NCBI GenBank assembly: GCA_003439945.1
Contig: QVRM01002145.1
Location: forward strand, 581,001 to 645,000
Direction of reading: 5' to 3'
From: Dermanyssus gallinae
Lineage: Eukaryota > Arthropoda > Arachnida > Mesostigmata > Dermanyssidae
DNA length: 64,000 nucleotides
The translations under genes were made by a program, and so were the position numbers. The notes beneath the pieces are model-generated. The model saw only the letters and a program-made list of their open reading frames with translations. It had not been told where the DNA came from and did not search any database. Shown here in pieces: positions 1 to 16,052 of the stretch. Position 1 is the stretch's first letter. Every line of letters starts with the position of its first letter.

Positions 1-196
1 GATACGATCGAGAGTGTATGTGTCCGCTGATTAGGTTGCTAGCAATTGTAGAAAGCATTCGAAACAGGGTTTAAACAAATAAATTGTACTTCTGCTGGAT
101 CGCAAGCCAACTCTCTCTCTCTATATATATATATACACGTTGTCTTTTGTGCTTATCTGAATCCTTCAAGTGACTCTTCCCGCATATGTATATATA

Positions 197-1512
197 CCGT
201 TTGTTCAAAAAGTATCGCGGGGGGAAAAATTTTCGCGGGTTACATATATTCGAATTTCGATTTTTTTGTGGCGTTATGTTGTTACTCATGTCTCTCACTT
301 ATGCCGACAAGCTCGGCCATTTTGAATGTTCACTTAATTGTTGACAGCTGCTTTGCTTGCACGTGTTTTGGATCGTCTTCGATTTTTACCTATTCAAAAA
401 AATGGATCAAAGAACCTGTATCAAATGTTGTGTGAAAAACGAAATTAAGTGCGCGGATGCATTCCGAATGTTGACTGTGGCATACGGAGAAGCTACCTTG
501 GACCGAAGCAACGTTTATCGGTGGTACAAAATGTTCTCAGAAGGCCGAGAAGATGTGAACGACGAAGAGCGTGCCGGACGCCCGAGCACTTCAACAACAG
601 ACGAAAAAATTAATGAAGTGGAGAAAATGGTATTGGCCAATCGTCGAATCACCGTTAGAGAAGTTGCTGAGGACCTAAACATATCGATTGGCTCGTGCCA
701 TTCGATTTTTATCAATGATTTGGGCATGAGACGGGTCGCCGCGAAATTCGTACCAAAATTGCTCAATTGCGACCAAAAACAGCATCGCATGAACATTGCT
801 AATGAGATGTTGGACTCTGTCCGCGACGACCCAAATTTGCTCCAGAGGGTCATAACTGGTGACGAATCGTGGGTTTATGGTTATGACGTGGAAACCAAAG
901 CTCAATCATCTCAATGGAAGCTGCCGCACGAACCAAGACCGAAAAAAGCGCGCCAAGTTCGGTCGAATGTGAAAGTTTTGCTGACAGTTTTCTTCGATTG
1001 CAGGGGCGTGGTGCATCATGAGTTCTTGCCACAGGGTAGAACGGTCAATAAGGAATATTACCTGCAAGTTATGCGCAATTTGCGCGAAGCAATCCGCCAG
1101 AAACGCCCGGATTTGTGGAAGAACAAAAATTGGCTTTTGCACCACGATAACGCCCCTGCTCACACATCGTTGCTTGTGCGCGAGTTTTTGGCCAAAAACA
1201 ACACACTAATGATGCCGCAGCCACCGTATTCCCCAGATCTGGCCCCCTGTGACTTTTTCTTGTTCCCTAAACTGAAGAGGCCCATGAAAGGACGACGTTA
1301 CGCTACGCTTGACGAGATAAAGACGGCATCGAAGGAGGAGCTGAACAAGATAAAAAAAATGGTTTTTTGAAGTGCTTCGAAGATTGGAAAAACCGTTGGC
1401 ACAAGTGTATAATATCTCATGGGGATTACTTTAAAGGGGACAAAATAGATATTCATGAATAAATGAATAATTTTTGAAAAAACACAAAAGTTGCGATACG
1501 TTTTGAACAGCA
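197..1512 (+). mobile_element. mariner element, copy 1 (TA-flanked)
   Basis: A mariner-type cut-and-paste DNA transposon. The left end reads CCGTTTGTTCAAAAAGTATCGC. The right end, reverse-complemented, reads TGCTGTTCAAAACGTATCGC, so the terminal inverted repeats are imperfect and about 20-24 bp. Both ends abut a TA dinucleotide (195-196 and 1513-1514), the target duplicated by this superfamily. It encodes a transposase in the same orientation as NKAP and lies just upstream of the first visible NKAP exon, so it is intronic. The copy at 43931-45248 is nearly identical in inverted orientation. Confidence 0.93.
402..1370 (+). pseudogene. mariner transposase, frameshifted near the C terminus
   Basis: Transposase of the mariner (DD34D) family. 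The start is taken at the ATG at 402 (MDQRTCIK), matching the other copy; the open frame upstream has no ATG. An N-terminal helix-turn-helix region (about residues 1-110) is followed by the catalytic domain. The first Asp is in TGDESWVYGYD, the second in HHDNAPAH and the third in YSPDLAPCD, and the last two are separated by exactly 34 residues. Compared with copy 2, a one-base net loss in the A/T-rich run near 1350 shifts the frame. The protein therefore ends at 322 residues and lacks about 35 C-terminal residues, which are still readable in another frame (1369-1460). All three catalytic Asp residues remain. Confidence 0.9.
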
Positions 1513-1558
1513 TATGTATGTATATATACATTTTGTTTACGTACTGATTTTATTCTAG

Positions 1559-4303
<2,745 letters not shown>

Positions 4304-4481
4304 GATCATTTCAATCGTGCGTCATGGCGGAGTGGACGTGTATTCGACAGGAATACCCTGACATAACATATTCACTGCTCACCAGAAGGTGGCTAATTTG
4401 TGCTTGTACCCGGACACCATAGCGCATATACATTATTTATTTGTTTATCACCATTACACTTACACGCGGCGTGTGAAGATA

Positions 4482-4487
4482 AATAAA
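4482..4487 (+). promoter_or_regulatory. NKAP polyadenylation signal AATAAA
   Basis: A canonical AATAAA about 180 bp after the NKAP stop codon, followed by a (CA)n/(TA)n run at 4500-4538. It is the first such hexamer downstream on the plus strand. Confidence 0.6.
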
Positions 4488-4499
4488 ATGACTTTACCC

Positions 4500-5025
4500 A
4501 CACACGCACACACACTATATATATATATATATATATATTACTATTGCCTCTGTATCTATGTATATGCATCAATGGAACCACTAATAAAATATAACCCCAC
4601 GGCATTTCTTCGGGGCTAAGCAGTCACTGATGGAGCGTTCATTTACAAATATCAAACTTTGGTTGAAGAAAACAATGGCTTAACAGTAAATGTGCATATT
4701 GTTATATGGGTTACCAAAATTTACATTTTAACTCTATTGTCAACTGCTTAAAAAGGCTTATCCTGGCATTCTGCATCTTGCTGCGTCAAGAAGTGGAATG
4801 ATATGCCTTAAGCGTTTAAATACAGAAGATTGAGATGAGAGGGGTTGAGAAGACTTGAGGCTTAATTACAGAAATATTCAGGGCTTCAAAGTATCTGAGT
4901 TTGTATATTACTTGTACGTTGAACAACCCTCTATTCTTAATAAAAGTAAATGTACAATGCTAGCCAAAACAATACGCAGCGCCAGTAGCGGCGGCGACGA
5001 TGCATGCATTTCACGTCGTACCTAC
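4500..5025. other. NKAP-DPH2 convergent gap, no gene seen
   Basis: About 520 bp holding (CA)n and (TA)n runs (4500-4538) and AT-rich sequence. I looked on the minus strand for the C-terminal exons of DPH2 and found only short frames with stops. Confidence 0.6.
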
Positions 5026-6098
5026 CTTGCCGCTGGAGAGTCGCGCTTTCGGGATCATAAGCCCAGATAGCCGCAGAATTGAACCGTAGAAGAAAGTTGA
5101 CAAATGCCTGTGACTCGCTCCCTATCCAGAGGATCGTGCTGAACTCTGTTAGCGGTCGCTCAGTGGGAAACACCCGTCTCAATGCGTGTTGGCCTTTGCA
5201 TTTAGTTGAATCATCTGCGTCGGTACCCGTCGGAAGTATAGGCACGCCGATAATTGCATTGGACGGCAGCTGTGCGCGAATCTTGTCTTGACAGTCGGCG
5301 GCCGGATCCGAATAACACAAAAGCGCAGAATGTTCGTATGTTAGCTTTGACTAAACTAAATTTGTGATTTGTATTTGTACTAAGAAGTGTTTGTGTGTGA
5401 GTAGCTCTTATACTTAAGGAAAACACTGACCTATAGTGCGACACCCGACTTTCTCTGGGCTCGTGCAACGGGTTGCTCTATCAAAAATACTTTTACTCAG
5501 TAAAGCTAGGCTTATGACATTCAGCTGTTTGAAATTAGGTATCTACAAATACACTACACAAAGGACATCTAGGCAAGCAGAGGTTGGGTTTAAGAGACGC
5601 CGTTACAGTCAATTTACACACACAAAGTGACCTTGCTGCACGCCCAAGCCTCAAGCGGTAGATATCACGACAGTGTGGACAATTATTTCACTCATACTAC
5701 GCCATCTAGTATTCGCTACAGATCGCATTGCTAGGTTCTCGCCTGAAAAGCAGTTTGCCGCCCATAATTACCGATTTGCGAGCAATATTCCGTATCGACA
5801 ACGACAAGAAACTCGTCCTTCGCTGTGGCAGCAGCAGCATCAGTCGGTGGAGATGTTGAGTTGGTGATTTTCACAACCTGCGTCGCCAGCGGGGTCCAAT
5901 CTGTTGAGCGATCGCCCATGATTAGGAGCGCCTTGAGTCGCGATGGCGGCGATAGGCAGGTGTGGCCGAAGTGAATGATGCCATCGCACGCTGCATGCTC
6001 GGCTGCGACTTCATCCACACAGCAGCTAGCAAGCCACCGTGTGCATCGCCGATCGCACGGCAAACACGGTCGAGTTAGCTTTTCTCATTTTTTTGATA

Positions 6099-6152
<54 letters not shown>

Positions 6153-7197
6153 GGATAAAACATTCAAGTCGGCTTAACCATGGACAACGGTGTGAGAAAA
6201 TGGCAAGCACAAGCATGTCGATGCTACAATACCCATACCCAAATTTTAAGCTGCGTACTGTTTTTTGTACAATATATTTTTTACCGGGGGAGGGGGGGCA
6301 GGAACAAAAATGCATTATGCACACCTGTTGGTCTGAGTAGTGCGGCACTCTTAAATCTACTAAAAACCTAATGCCACCCCCTCTTATGCCTCGCTAGAGG
6401 AGACTTTGGGTCTCTCGAGATTTGACGACGAAAAAGATGTCCTTCTTGAGAATTTCTAATAGGATTTGACGGGAACCGGTCTGCTCTTTTCTCGGGCCCA
6501 CTACGACAACGCGCCAGCCCAGCGGGCTGAAAACATTGAAGCTTTTCTCACCGCAACTGAAGTCACGCAAGTGAACCTCTTAGCTCATTTACCCGCCCTG
6601 GCACCGTGCGATTTCTTGCCCTTTCCAAATATTTAAAAACTGCCTAGAAACGTTTCGATTCGAGTGAATCGGTGCTTGACTCCGTCAGGTAGTGCTAGAA
6701 AGCATTAAAAAACGCGTTCTGGACTTGCGCTTCGATGCATGGAACCACAGCCTCAAGACGAGAGAAAATAAATTGGCGGAAATTACTTCGAAATCAAAAT
6801 ACAAATTATACATTTATAAAAAAAGAAAACTATTAGTATTCTATCACGGAAATGTTCAAACTTTGCCAGGGTTGCCAACATATATAACTACGTCTAAGTA
6901 TACTAAACGCCAATACCTGCCAAAGCTGGTGTCACCGACGACGTACAGTTTGACATCGGGAACCAGTTGCGCCAGGGCGTGTGTCACGCGTACAGCACAG
7001 GGCAACTGTTCATCAGGAAACTGCAGGGCCACACGACGCAGCGATCGAGTGGTGATCCAATCCGCGCATCTTTTGATCTCGAAGCTCTGCTTCAGCTGCT
7101 CATCCCTGAGAGACTTCAAAGCCAGTCGATTCGAACTGGGCGGTTGGATTCCCCTTTGAAGAACCTCTTCGGCCGAGGACGAGAAGGCTACAGCCAT
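5026..7197 (-). CDS. DPH2: DPH2, diphthamide biosynthesis subunit 2 (N-terminal half)
   Basis: Minus-strand exons in order are 6917-7197 (ATG at 7197), 5772-6025 and 5026-5286. Their phases agree (2, 1, 1), the donors are CAG|gtattg, TCG|gtaatt and AAG|gtaggt, and the last has no partner here. About 265 residues are readable: FSSSAEEVLQRG, RRVALQFPDEQLPCAVRV, GDTSFGSCCVDEVAAEHAAC, IIHFGHTCLSPPSRL and ILWIGSESQAFVNFLLRF. DPH2 pairs with DPH1 to add the 3-amino-3-carboxypropyl group to the EF2 histidine, using a radical-SAM-like [4Fe-4S] chemistry. The CC pair and the Cys of HTC match conserved DPH2 cysteines. Orthologues are about 490 residues, so the C-terminal half is absent between this exon and NKAP. 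Confidence 0.85.
6102..6150. repeat. (TA)n array in DPH2 intron 1
   Basis: An uninterrupted alternating TA run of about 48 bp, just upstream of DPH2 exon 2 on the minus strand. Confidence 0.95.
6395..6790 (+). pseudogene. Decayed mariner transposase C-terminal remnant
   Basis: Plus-strand translation gives HYDNAPAQRAENIEAF, then LLAHLPALAPCDFLPFPN. These are the second and third catalytic-Asp blocks of a mariner transposase (HHDNAPAH and YSPDLAPCDFFLFP in the intact copy of this window). Divergence from the other two copies is high, so it is a different and older subfamily. It lies in DPH2 intron 1, opposite in strand to that gene. Ends were not found. Confidence 0.7.
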
Positions 7198-7385
7198 CAC
7201 CTACCTGCACCTGATACAAACACGCAATACGCAAAGACGATAACGCACTCATAACTAATTGTACTACCCAGCTTTGCAGTAGCTAGATGGTGTAGGAAAC
7301 AGTTCAACAATTCACAAACTGAAACAAACAGTGCAACCACGGAAGTACTATCCTCGTTTCAAAGGGAAGGGCATATATTATATAT

Positions 7386-7740
7386 ATCTATAAACCCACG
7401 CAAATGAGTCGAGGTGGGAAGCTTTCTTAAAGCATTCGAAACATGTAAAATATAAAAAATAATTTTGCGAAACATTACATGTACACATTTTGTATATGTG
7501 AACGTGTTTACGTTCAGCTTAGAATTACATTAGTCTGCACAGTTCGATATATATATATATATATAAACCCACGCAGATGAGTCGAGGTGGGAAGCTTTCT
7601 TAAAGCATTCGAAACATGTAAAATATAAAAAATAATTTTGCAAAACATTACATGTACACATTTTGTATATGTGAACGTGTTTACGTTCAGCTTAGATTTA
7701 CATTAGTCTGCACAGTTCGATAAGCGATCCTAGAATTGAG
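7386..7740. repeat. Tandem pair of ~175-bp repeats, LINE 3'-tail related
   Basis: Two near-identical copies (about 7386-7548 and 7563-7722), each starting near AAACCCACGCA and ending near GCACAGTTCGATA, are separated by a (TA)n run. The second copy continues into CGATCCTAGAATTGAGGTCGC. That end resembles 59130-59210, which lies next to a LINE-coding remnant, so these look like duplicated 3' fragments of that LINE. Confidence 0.75.
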
Positions 7741-7749
7741 GTCGCGAGT

Positions 7750-7750
<1 letters not shown>

Positions 7751-7814
<64 letters not shown>
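7751..7814. repeat. (TA)n array
   Basis: A pure alternating TA run of about 62 bp directly beside the tandem LINE-tail repeat. Confidence 0.95.
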
Positions 7815-7818
<4 letters not shown>

Positions 7819-8233
7819 TTTTGATTAGCTTTAATAACCCCACATTCTCTGTCTTTCGTAAATTAAATAGCAAAGAGAACTTTACTCTTCGTGCACAATC
7901 GCACGCGCCCACGTTAATCTAACTTTGTTGGTCTCTGCGTTTCCACGCCATCAACTAACTGCAATTTTCTGCACGTAATTACGCATACCTTATTCGCAGC
8001 TGCACACAACTATAGGAATATGAATAGGATAAATCGTTCGAGGCGATGTATTTCTGAGAGCATTTCCCAGTGTGTGAACTTTATCGAGTTTATCATACAG
8101 ACAGTTCTTGAATCGCTACGTTCGACGCCGCAAGCGTATGCGTAGCAACAAGTCAAAACACTTGTTGCATTTAACAGGTTCTCACTGCGCAAGGCTTTGC
8201 AACGTCTTTATTCTGCGACGCGTCTGGTTCTTT

Positions 8234-8264
<31 letters not shown>

Positions 8265-9240
8265 GGTCAACGTCTCCGCTCGTTATGAAGTAACTTCGAA
8301 CCATAGTGTGCTGCGAAATACAATTACTGTAACAGCGTCAAATATTATGATATGGCGTTTATTTATTCTTAATTGTAGTTTCTCAACCGCATATAGCCAC
8401 ATGGCTAGCACGAAGCATATGTACAAGTTACAGTAAACTTTTTATACATTATCACCGTTGTATCTCGTGTTATCGCAATCATTTATCAATTGATTGTGTA
8501 TATGTTTACATAGTTCTGGCTTAATCAGACGCATGTAAGATGAGATAGTGCCTTGTCGCAGTGTTTTTGACATGACTAAATAATATAAGTGTTCTAATGT
8601 CACTAGGAAACTAACTTGTTCCACAAGGTAGCACCTAAATTACAGAGTGCAAACATCGATTGTGTACCTAGCAACGACGATAACAATAAAAGCAATAACG
8701 ACGGTTTCTTTAGAACAATGTCCGTTTCATCGTAGTCCTCCAGGCATTGTGGCACAGTCAGATGCCAAGTAATTTTCCCATGCTATATAACTAAATAACA
8801 CGCGCAATGTAGTTTATGCACTGCGCCAACTTACGTCTTTCTAAGTGGCTTTTGAACTTCAGAGCACACACAGCACTAACAACAACAACAACAACAACAA
8901 ACAACAACAATAACAAAGAGAAGACCGACCACAGAACAACGTTCGAATTCCACACAGAATCGAATATTCGAAGCTAGTCAGTCGCACGACACGCAGGCCA
9001 ACACATTCGCACATGTGTGCATGGGGGAGCGTACTGAAAGAGCGGCTTGCCGCCAGCTGAGTCAATGTTTACCTGCGAAAGGCGCTAGAATTCGAATTCT
9101 TTCCGCGCACAACAACAGCAGTCACGCACGACAAAGTACACATTCGCAAGGTATCACAGCAGTTAATGCTGCATATGTTGATCGCAGGAGTTTCGTGGTC
9201 GACCCAACACTGTCATTCTGCCAGTGTTGGGTAATTTGGG
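7815..9240. other. Region upstream of DPH2, no gene seen
   Basis: AT-rich DNA with a (TA)n run at 8239-8264 and a (CAA)n run at 8878-8912. No open frame here has recognisable protein features. Confidence 0.5.
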
Positions 9241-9244
9241 TAAT

Positions 9245-9420
9245 TAACCATCTTTTTTTAATTTCTTTCTGGCTGACTCTCAGCCAACATTTAACGTCCA
9301 CGGGACTGCTTTCGCATTCAATGCTTCGTGAGACGGACCACCCATAGACATAAATGACGTCACCCTGTCACCGCTCTCGCGAAACCGACGGAGGTCGCCA
9401 ATAGCCAATACCTGTGGCGA
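9245..9420 (-). mobile_element. tRNA-derived SINE, older copy
   Basis: The minus strand matches the SINE at 11480-11669 through the blocks GGTCCGTCT, CAGTCCCGTGGACGTTAAAT and TTGGCTGAGAGTCAGCC, and ends in an A-rich tail (AGAAAGAAATTAAAAAAAG). The tRNA-like head is badly decayed and the B box is no longer clear. Confidence 0.75.
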
Positions 9421-9439
9421 ATCGTGTGTGCTCCCAATG

Positions 9440-10689
<1,250 letters not shown>

Positions 10690-10690
<1 letters not shown>

Positions 10691-11420
10691 CTGCAGGTGA
10701 AATCGACTTCGGCAGATAGATGACAAGGTCATCGCCACACATAAGTGTACTCATTGGCGAACGGCGCCGCTGGAACGCGTTCGTCCGACATAACGCTTAC
10801 CACTACTGAGAACAATAGCGGGCTGAGGTTATCGCCTTGTGAGAACCCTGTAGTCTGATTATTTGGGGTGTGCCCAGTTACGTCGTCGTCTTCGATGATT
10901 ACAGAGCCGTCCTGTAGCACAGCCTGTAACAGCTGTAGTATTATCGTCGGAACACCACATGACGCTAATTTATCGACGATTACTTGTGTTCGTGACGCTG
11001 TATCGAAAGCTGCCAGAGTAAAGTCTACAAAAACAGCAACGAGAACGTTTCGTTTAGTTCGGAGGGCCATTTGATGCCATGCTGTTGAGAAGAACCGCGC
11101 GAACCGTCATCATCATCGATCCGACCCGTCGCCTAAATCCGTATTGTTGCTTTGGCAAGCAGTCGGCACTGCAGTTCCTAAGAAATATTCCAGCCGACGC
11201 GCTATCGGTGCAGATAGAACATTGTGAATGAAGCTTTTATTTGCTATGCCACGATACGACGAAGACGTCAGGGGATCCTTTCTTCTTTCAGTGTCACATT
11301 TAAGAGGCTGACTTTCAATTCTTCAGGCAAGTAGGACATCTTCGTAAATTCGTTGAAGAGAGCAGCGAGGCGAGGAGCTAGAACAACCGCCTGTCGCGTC
11401 ACAAAACGCCGGATATGTAT
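10690..11420 (-). pseudogene. Non-LTR retrotransposon reverse transcriptase remnant
   Basis: Minus-strand frames, with shifts between them, spell the RT core. From 11400 down one reads RLAALFNEFTKMSYLPEELK and LPKQQYGFRRRVG; then VAVFVDFTLAAFDTASRT and QTTGFSQGDNLSPLLFSV. The last is the conserved fold before the catalytic YADD, which is lost or out of frame. Stops and shifts near 11130-11280 show it is dead. Its style (QTTG-x2-QGD) resembles the remnant at 42744-43910, so they may share a clade. Confidence 0.85.
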
Positions 11421-11479
11421 TTTAGGGTTACTCGTTAAAATATGCATTTATTTTCCAATTAAGTAAAGGGCCAACATGC

Positions 11480-11669
11480 AGTCGAGCCCGGTGGCGTGGT
11501 GGCATGCGTCTGCGCCTCGCGACCGGAAGAGACACATAGGTGCGCGGGTTCGAAACCCACCGTTGCACATTTGTATTTATGGGGGTCCGTCTATGAAGCA
11601 ATGCGAAAAGCAGTCCCATGGACGTTAAATCTTGGCTGAGAGTCAGCCCCGAAAGGATTTTTTTTAAAC
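11480..11669 (+). mobile_element. tRNA-derived SINE with perfect 15-bp target duplication
   Basis: A retroposed short element with an RNA polymerase III promoter. The A box is TGGCGTGGTGG and the B box is GGTTCGAAACC, set as in a tRNA, followed by a unique body and a T/A-rich tail (TTTTTTTTAAAC). The 15-bp sequence AAAGGGCCAACATGC lies at 11465-11479 and again at 11670-11684, a clean target-site duplication that marks both ends and implies a fairly recent insertion. Confidence 0.92.
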
Positions 11670-11689
11670 AAAGGGCCAACATGCTATGT

Positions 11690-13135
11690 TTGAGAAGGAA
11701 TCATTTGTTAGCTGCTGAAAACTCTGCTTCGCAAAAACGTCTTGTTTCGAAAATAATTCAACATGTGCTAGCGGACCGCTAGCTATTTTTGCCTAACGGA
11801 CGATATGTACGCTCAAGCGTGCGATTCTAGATAATAAGTGCATATGGGAAGTGCTGCTCATATATCTTGCTCGAAACGGATAACGTGTGCATAATATTAG
11901 CGGTATGCAAGAAACAACATTTGCGTTACCACTGCTGACCTTAATTACTTCGCACTCACGGATCAAAACACTGTCAAGTCGAACGTGAAGGCCTTAAAAT
12001 AGGAAAGCGTAGTGAACTTTCCGCGATACAGATTTTACCCATCCGTTAGGCATCGCGGGATTTATTTTGATAAAAGCCGAATTATCTCGCAAATACGGTG
12101 GTATGTCCGCTTTCTCTATGGAATAAATTATTCTCTTACAATCGTACATTTTTGAAAAGCGATGTACGGCTTGCCTCATAAGTATAATACTAATTCGAGA
12201 ATAATCAGCCTCGAGATACTTCCCCTAGCGATAAACTATCAGAGTTATTATATATATTACACTTTAAAGTTAGCATAGAGAGTCCAATTTAAAGGTGATA
12301 GCCAACCTCTAGACCTGCGAAAATGATCTTGCTTGGAATGTGTCCGAAAGCGAGGTTCTCCAAAAGGCGAGTGTGCAGAAACTAGCGGAGGTGAGTACGG
12401 AAAGAGGCTCATAATTGTTGCGCATTCGAACTACTAACAATGGTGATGGGATCATGAGGTTTATACAGCAGTCTATTATAGCACTCTGCTTTCATTGTCG
12501 GCGTTCGCATAAAACACCTAAATCCGGTAAGAATGGGTACCTGCAAATATGTTACCTGCCGCTGGCAGTAGCCCGCTTAGGGGCAACCCGCGTTTCGCAC
12601 CTATCGTGTGGTCATAAGCCAGGGCTATGTGATGAGTGCTTCGAAAACAATGTTCAAGAAAAGGAACTCTACTGTCTACCTACATTACAGTTGGCACACA
12701 GAGAAAATACTAATCATCTGTCACCCTATTTCAAATAGGCAAGCCGGACAAGCTGACCACGCAATATTGCCTTGCATATTTGGTTGTGGCATGCGTTAGA
12801 CTCGATTGCCAATGTGAATGCATCATACATAGTAGCGAAGCAATTGCAAGCAAAAACACCTCGCTGTGTCCTATTTTGCCTGGCCTTGTGTGCAGACGAA
12901 TCACTCGACCTGCAGCACAATTATTGCTAATGGGCCTGGCCTTCCCCGTTATTATAGGTACGTGCCAATATTTGGGACGTTCTGCGACAGATGCAGAAAC
13001 TACTAGAGCGCTATTTGAGAGCCCTTTGCTTTGCCACGATTAATATATATATATATATATATTTTTTTTTTTTTGTGAAGATTTCTTGTAAGGCAATTGC
13101 CCGTGTACGGTTTTTTCATGTCATGGCTAATTTTA
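11690..13135. other. No gene recognised
   Basis: Mostly unique AT-rich DNA with short open frames such as 12415-12738 (+). None shows a known motif, splice-supported conservation or codon pattern that I can defend. A (TA)n plus T-run lies at 13044-13074. Confidence 0.5.
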
Positions 13136-13139
13136 ATCC

Positions 13140-13262
13140 ACTCCGGCATTTACCTTGTCTAAATTGGAAACCTTGCAAACCAATTAAGGAGTGGCCGGTC
13201 TGGGTCTCTAACCCCGTCCTCCCGAATGCAAAGCAAAGGCTTTGCCACTAAGCCATCTTGCT
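13140..13262 (-). mobile_element. tRNA-like SINE, second family
   Basis: On the minus strand the segment begins GAGCAAGATGGCTTAGTGGC, an A-box-like TGGCTTAGTGG. A B-box-like GGTTAGAGACC follows about 45 bp later and then a unique tail. The body does not match the SINE at 11480. It could be a tRNA pseudogene, but the downstream tail favours a SINE. Confidence 0.6.
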
Positions 13263-13269
13263 CGGTAAA

Positions 13270-16021
13270 TATATATATCATAGTTCATACATAAATCATT
13301 ACCTAAAAAAATGGCACAACAAACGTTTTCGGTAGGAAACCTTTTTATATGGTAAAATCAGTCATCAGTGACAAGCGTAAAGTGGTATATACAGAAAAAG
13401 ATATGTACAACACATACGAGACGTCAATTTACAATGTTGCGTTACACAATGCTCACTTCGTCGCCCGCCCGCCCGTTTCCTCATGTTCGCTGGCGCTGGA
13501 TTTCGTCGCGAACTGGTGTTTTCTGCCTCCGATAGATAGAATGCTGCTATTGATCAGATAGTGTCATGTCTCCCTGTCGCCTGTTTACTACTACTACTGC
13601 CACGACTATTTTTACTATTACTTCCGGTGATGTTTGAACAGGTCTTTGGCCGTAATTGCTCGTCAATGTGTGTTACATTCTCACATACGAAATAGAGGCA
13701 AGAAGAAAAAGAAGCACCGATTGTTCACCTCGGGGAGGGAGGGAGGGACACCTACAAATTCTCAAAGGAACACGACACGACAAAGAAATAAGTATAGGCC
13801 AACCTATTACAATGACGGTTTCGCTCGTCAGCTCTCTCTCTCTTTCTTTCTCTTTCTCTTTCCCTCGTTATTATTCTTCTTCTGTCTCGTCCTCTCGATC
13901 TTTCGACTCGAAAGATCACTCACAGTTATTTACTCGGTTACTGCTACAACGTTCTACTAATGTAACGACTACAACCACCACCGCCTGATTAGCTCCACCT
14001 GCTGCTCCTGTTCGATTACTGTTGATATATTGCCACCGTGTTGCAGCTGACACCACCTGCTGCTGTCAGCTGTCTATCTAATAGTGTCACTCCTCAATCC
14101 CATATATATATATATATATATACATATATGTGCCCGCCACTTTAATCTCCCGCGGTTGATACAAACCGTTTAGTGTATATATGTGTGTGTGTGTATGTGT
14201 GTAGAGGCTGTCTGAGTGTTATGTATGAGTAATAAGAATCTTAATAGTAATCGCTTACAATGTCTGCATTGCTGCCTGTTACCAAGAAATGTACCAACTT
14301 GGCTTGTAGCGGATGCAGAACGAATGTTCTTAATTCGTTACGCCGGCACCATCTACTCGCCTTTGCCAGTAGGAGGCGCTAATTTATACTGATTCTGCTG
14401 TTAATTAGGATTACGACTACGATCACGACTACTCGTATCTTACTACTTGAACTATGAACTGACCGGGCAAAGTGCTTCATCTAGCTTTTGTTGTTGTTCT
14501 TGTGAGATAAATCAACCATTTCTCATATGCTATGCATCATGCGATTCCAGGCATTAGAGCTCACTAAATAGATGATTACCACCTCCATTAATTAACTTCG
14601 GCAAGGACGGCAAGGGCATGCCGCCGGTATGATTGGTTGATTCCGCATGCAAGCGTCAGTGTAAAAATCATCTATTCATCTGTGCGAAAACGCTGCGTGG
14701 TTGCCCGGTCTGCCGTCTGCATGTACTTCGTTATTAGTGTTCCTATCGTCCTCCTGGCTGACCGTCTCGCCTACATGGCTGGAGCCAACGTTTGAAGCTT
14801 GCCCCCTTCTCCCCTAACTCTAGTACTTCGCTTCTTGCCCCCCTCCCTCCCCTCCCAAAAAATCTTCTGTTTTAATGTAGATTGGCAGTGATGCATCTAT
14901 TTGGTACATCGTTCTCTCTCCATCCTACTTCGCTACTTTCCACTTGATAGCTCCTACGCGGAGACGGAGAAATAGACCAACAGCGGTAAACTCGCCTAAA
15001 GATCCCTACAATATTGTACGGGACTGTGGGATCCTTATTATATAACTATCACTGCTCCACCCAGTTCGTTCCTCCAGTTCTGGCCTGCTGCTTACTGTAG
15101 ACCTCGTCGTATATAGCTGTGTCATTATTATTTGTTGTTTTTGGCTGTGGTGGTGTGTTTAACAGCAATGTCCAAACAATTCAGGCAGCCCAGGTCCTCC
15201 TGGACACCATAGACCGATCTAGAACTCACTCAGATTTCGTTTCGTTGAAACCACGACCTCACTTCGATTTCGCTACGTCGAAACCACGAAGTCGCTTTAT
15301 AGAACTTCATAGATTTCATAGAACACGACTTTCAACACCAACGGCCTTCTTCCTAACGAATGTATGTGTGTAATAGCAGCGAACTCATCCAGATAACGCG
15401 TACATAGGTGTACCAACCCAGCCAACACTATACTATGCCGTTTCGTCAACACTGTGTGCTAGGCCGTGTTGACAATCGATCCAGTCGCAAATGGCTCGAC
15501 TCATACTAATGGAAAAGCCCTTACGCCATTACCCTCGTTCGTGTCCAGTCCTATGGGTGGAACAGTGCTATCGCTAGCTAGTCCGTCTCCAAGTTCTGTC
15601 GGCAGTGTTTGAAACCGAGAAACTAAATCACTATGTGATAATAATGATGGCGGCGTCAACAGGGCAGTTCAATTGACCTAACTGGAATCTTCCAGTTAAG
15701 GATCAACACACAGTACATTCATTATTATCGTTACTATCCAATTCGGAGCAACGCCTTCACGCCTCTTGTGTTTGCCGGACACTGTCGCCTTGGGTACGAC
15801 CATCACTTGTCATCGTTGTCGCCATTTTAATCGCCTGCAATGCTAATTTATAAATTTATGTCTGATTTGCATGTTTACCGGCGCGGAATTTGCATGTTGG
15901 TCTGCGAGCCCGGCACGGTGCGTGGGGATACGCAGCACGCAAATGCATTATTACCACTATTACGATTGCGTCTACTACGCTAAGAAGCGGCAAACGATCC
16001 ACGGGAAGCTCTGCAATTTAG

Positions 16022-16052
<31 letters not shown>

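Noticed and set aside
7386..7740. Possible CRISPR-like or satellite array
   Set aside because: Only two long units with a TA spacer; fits duplicated retroelement tails, and the genome is eukaryotic.
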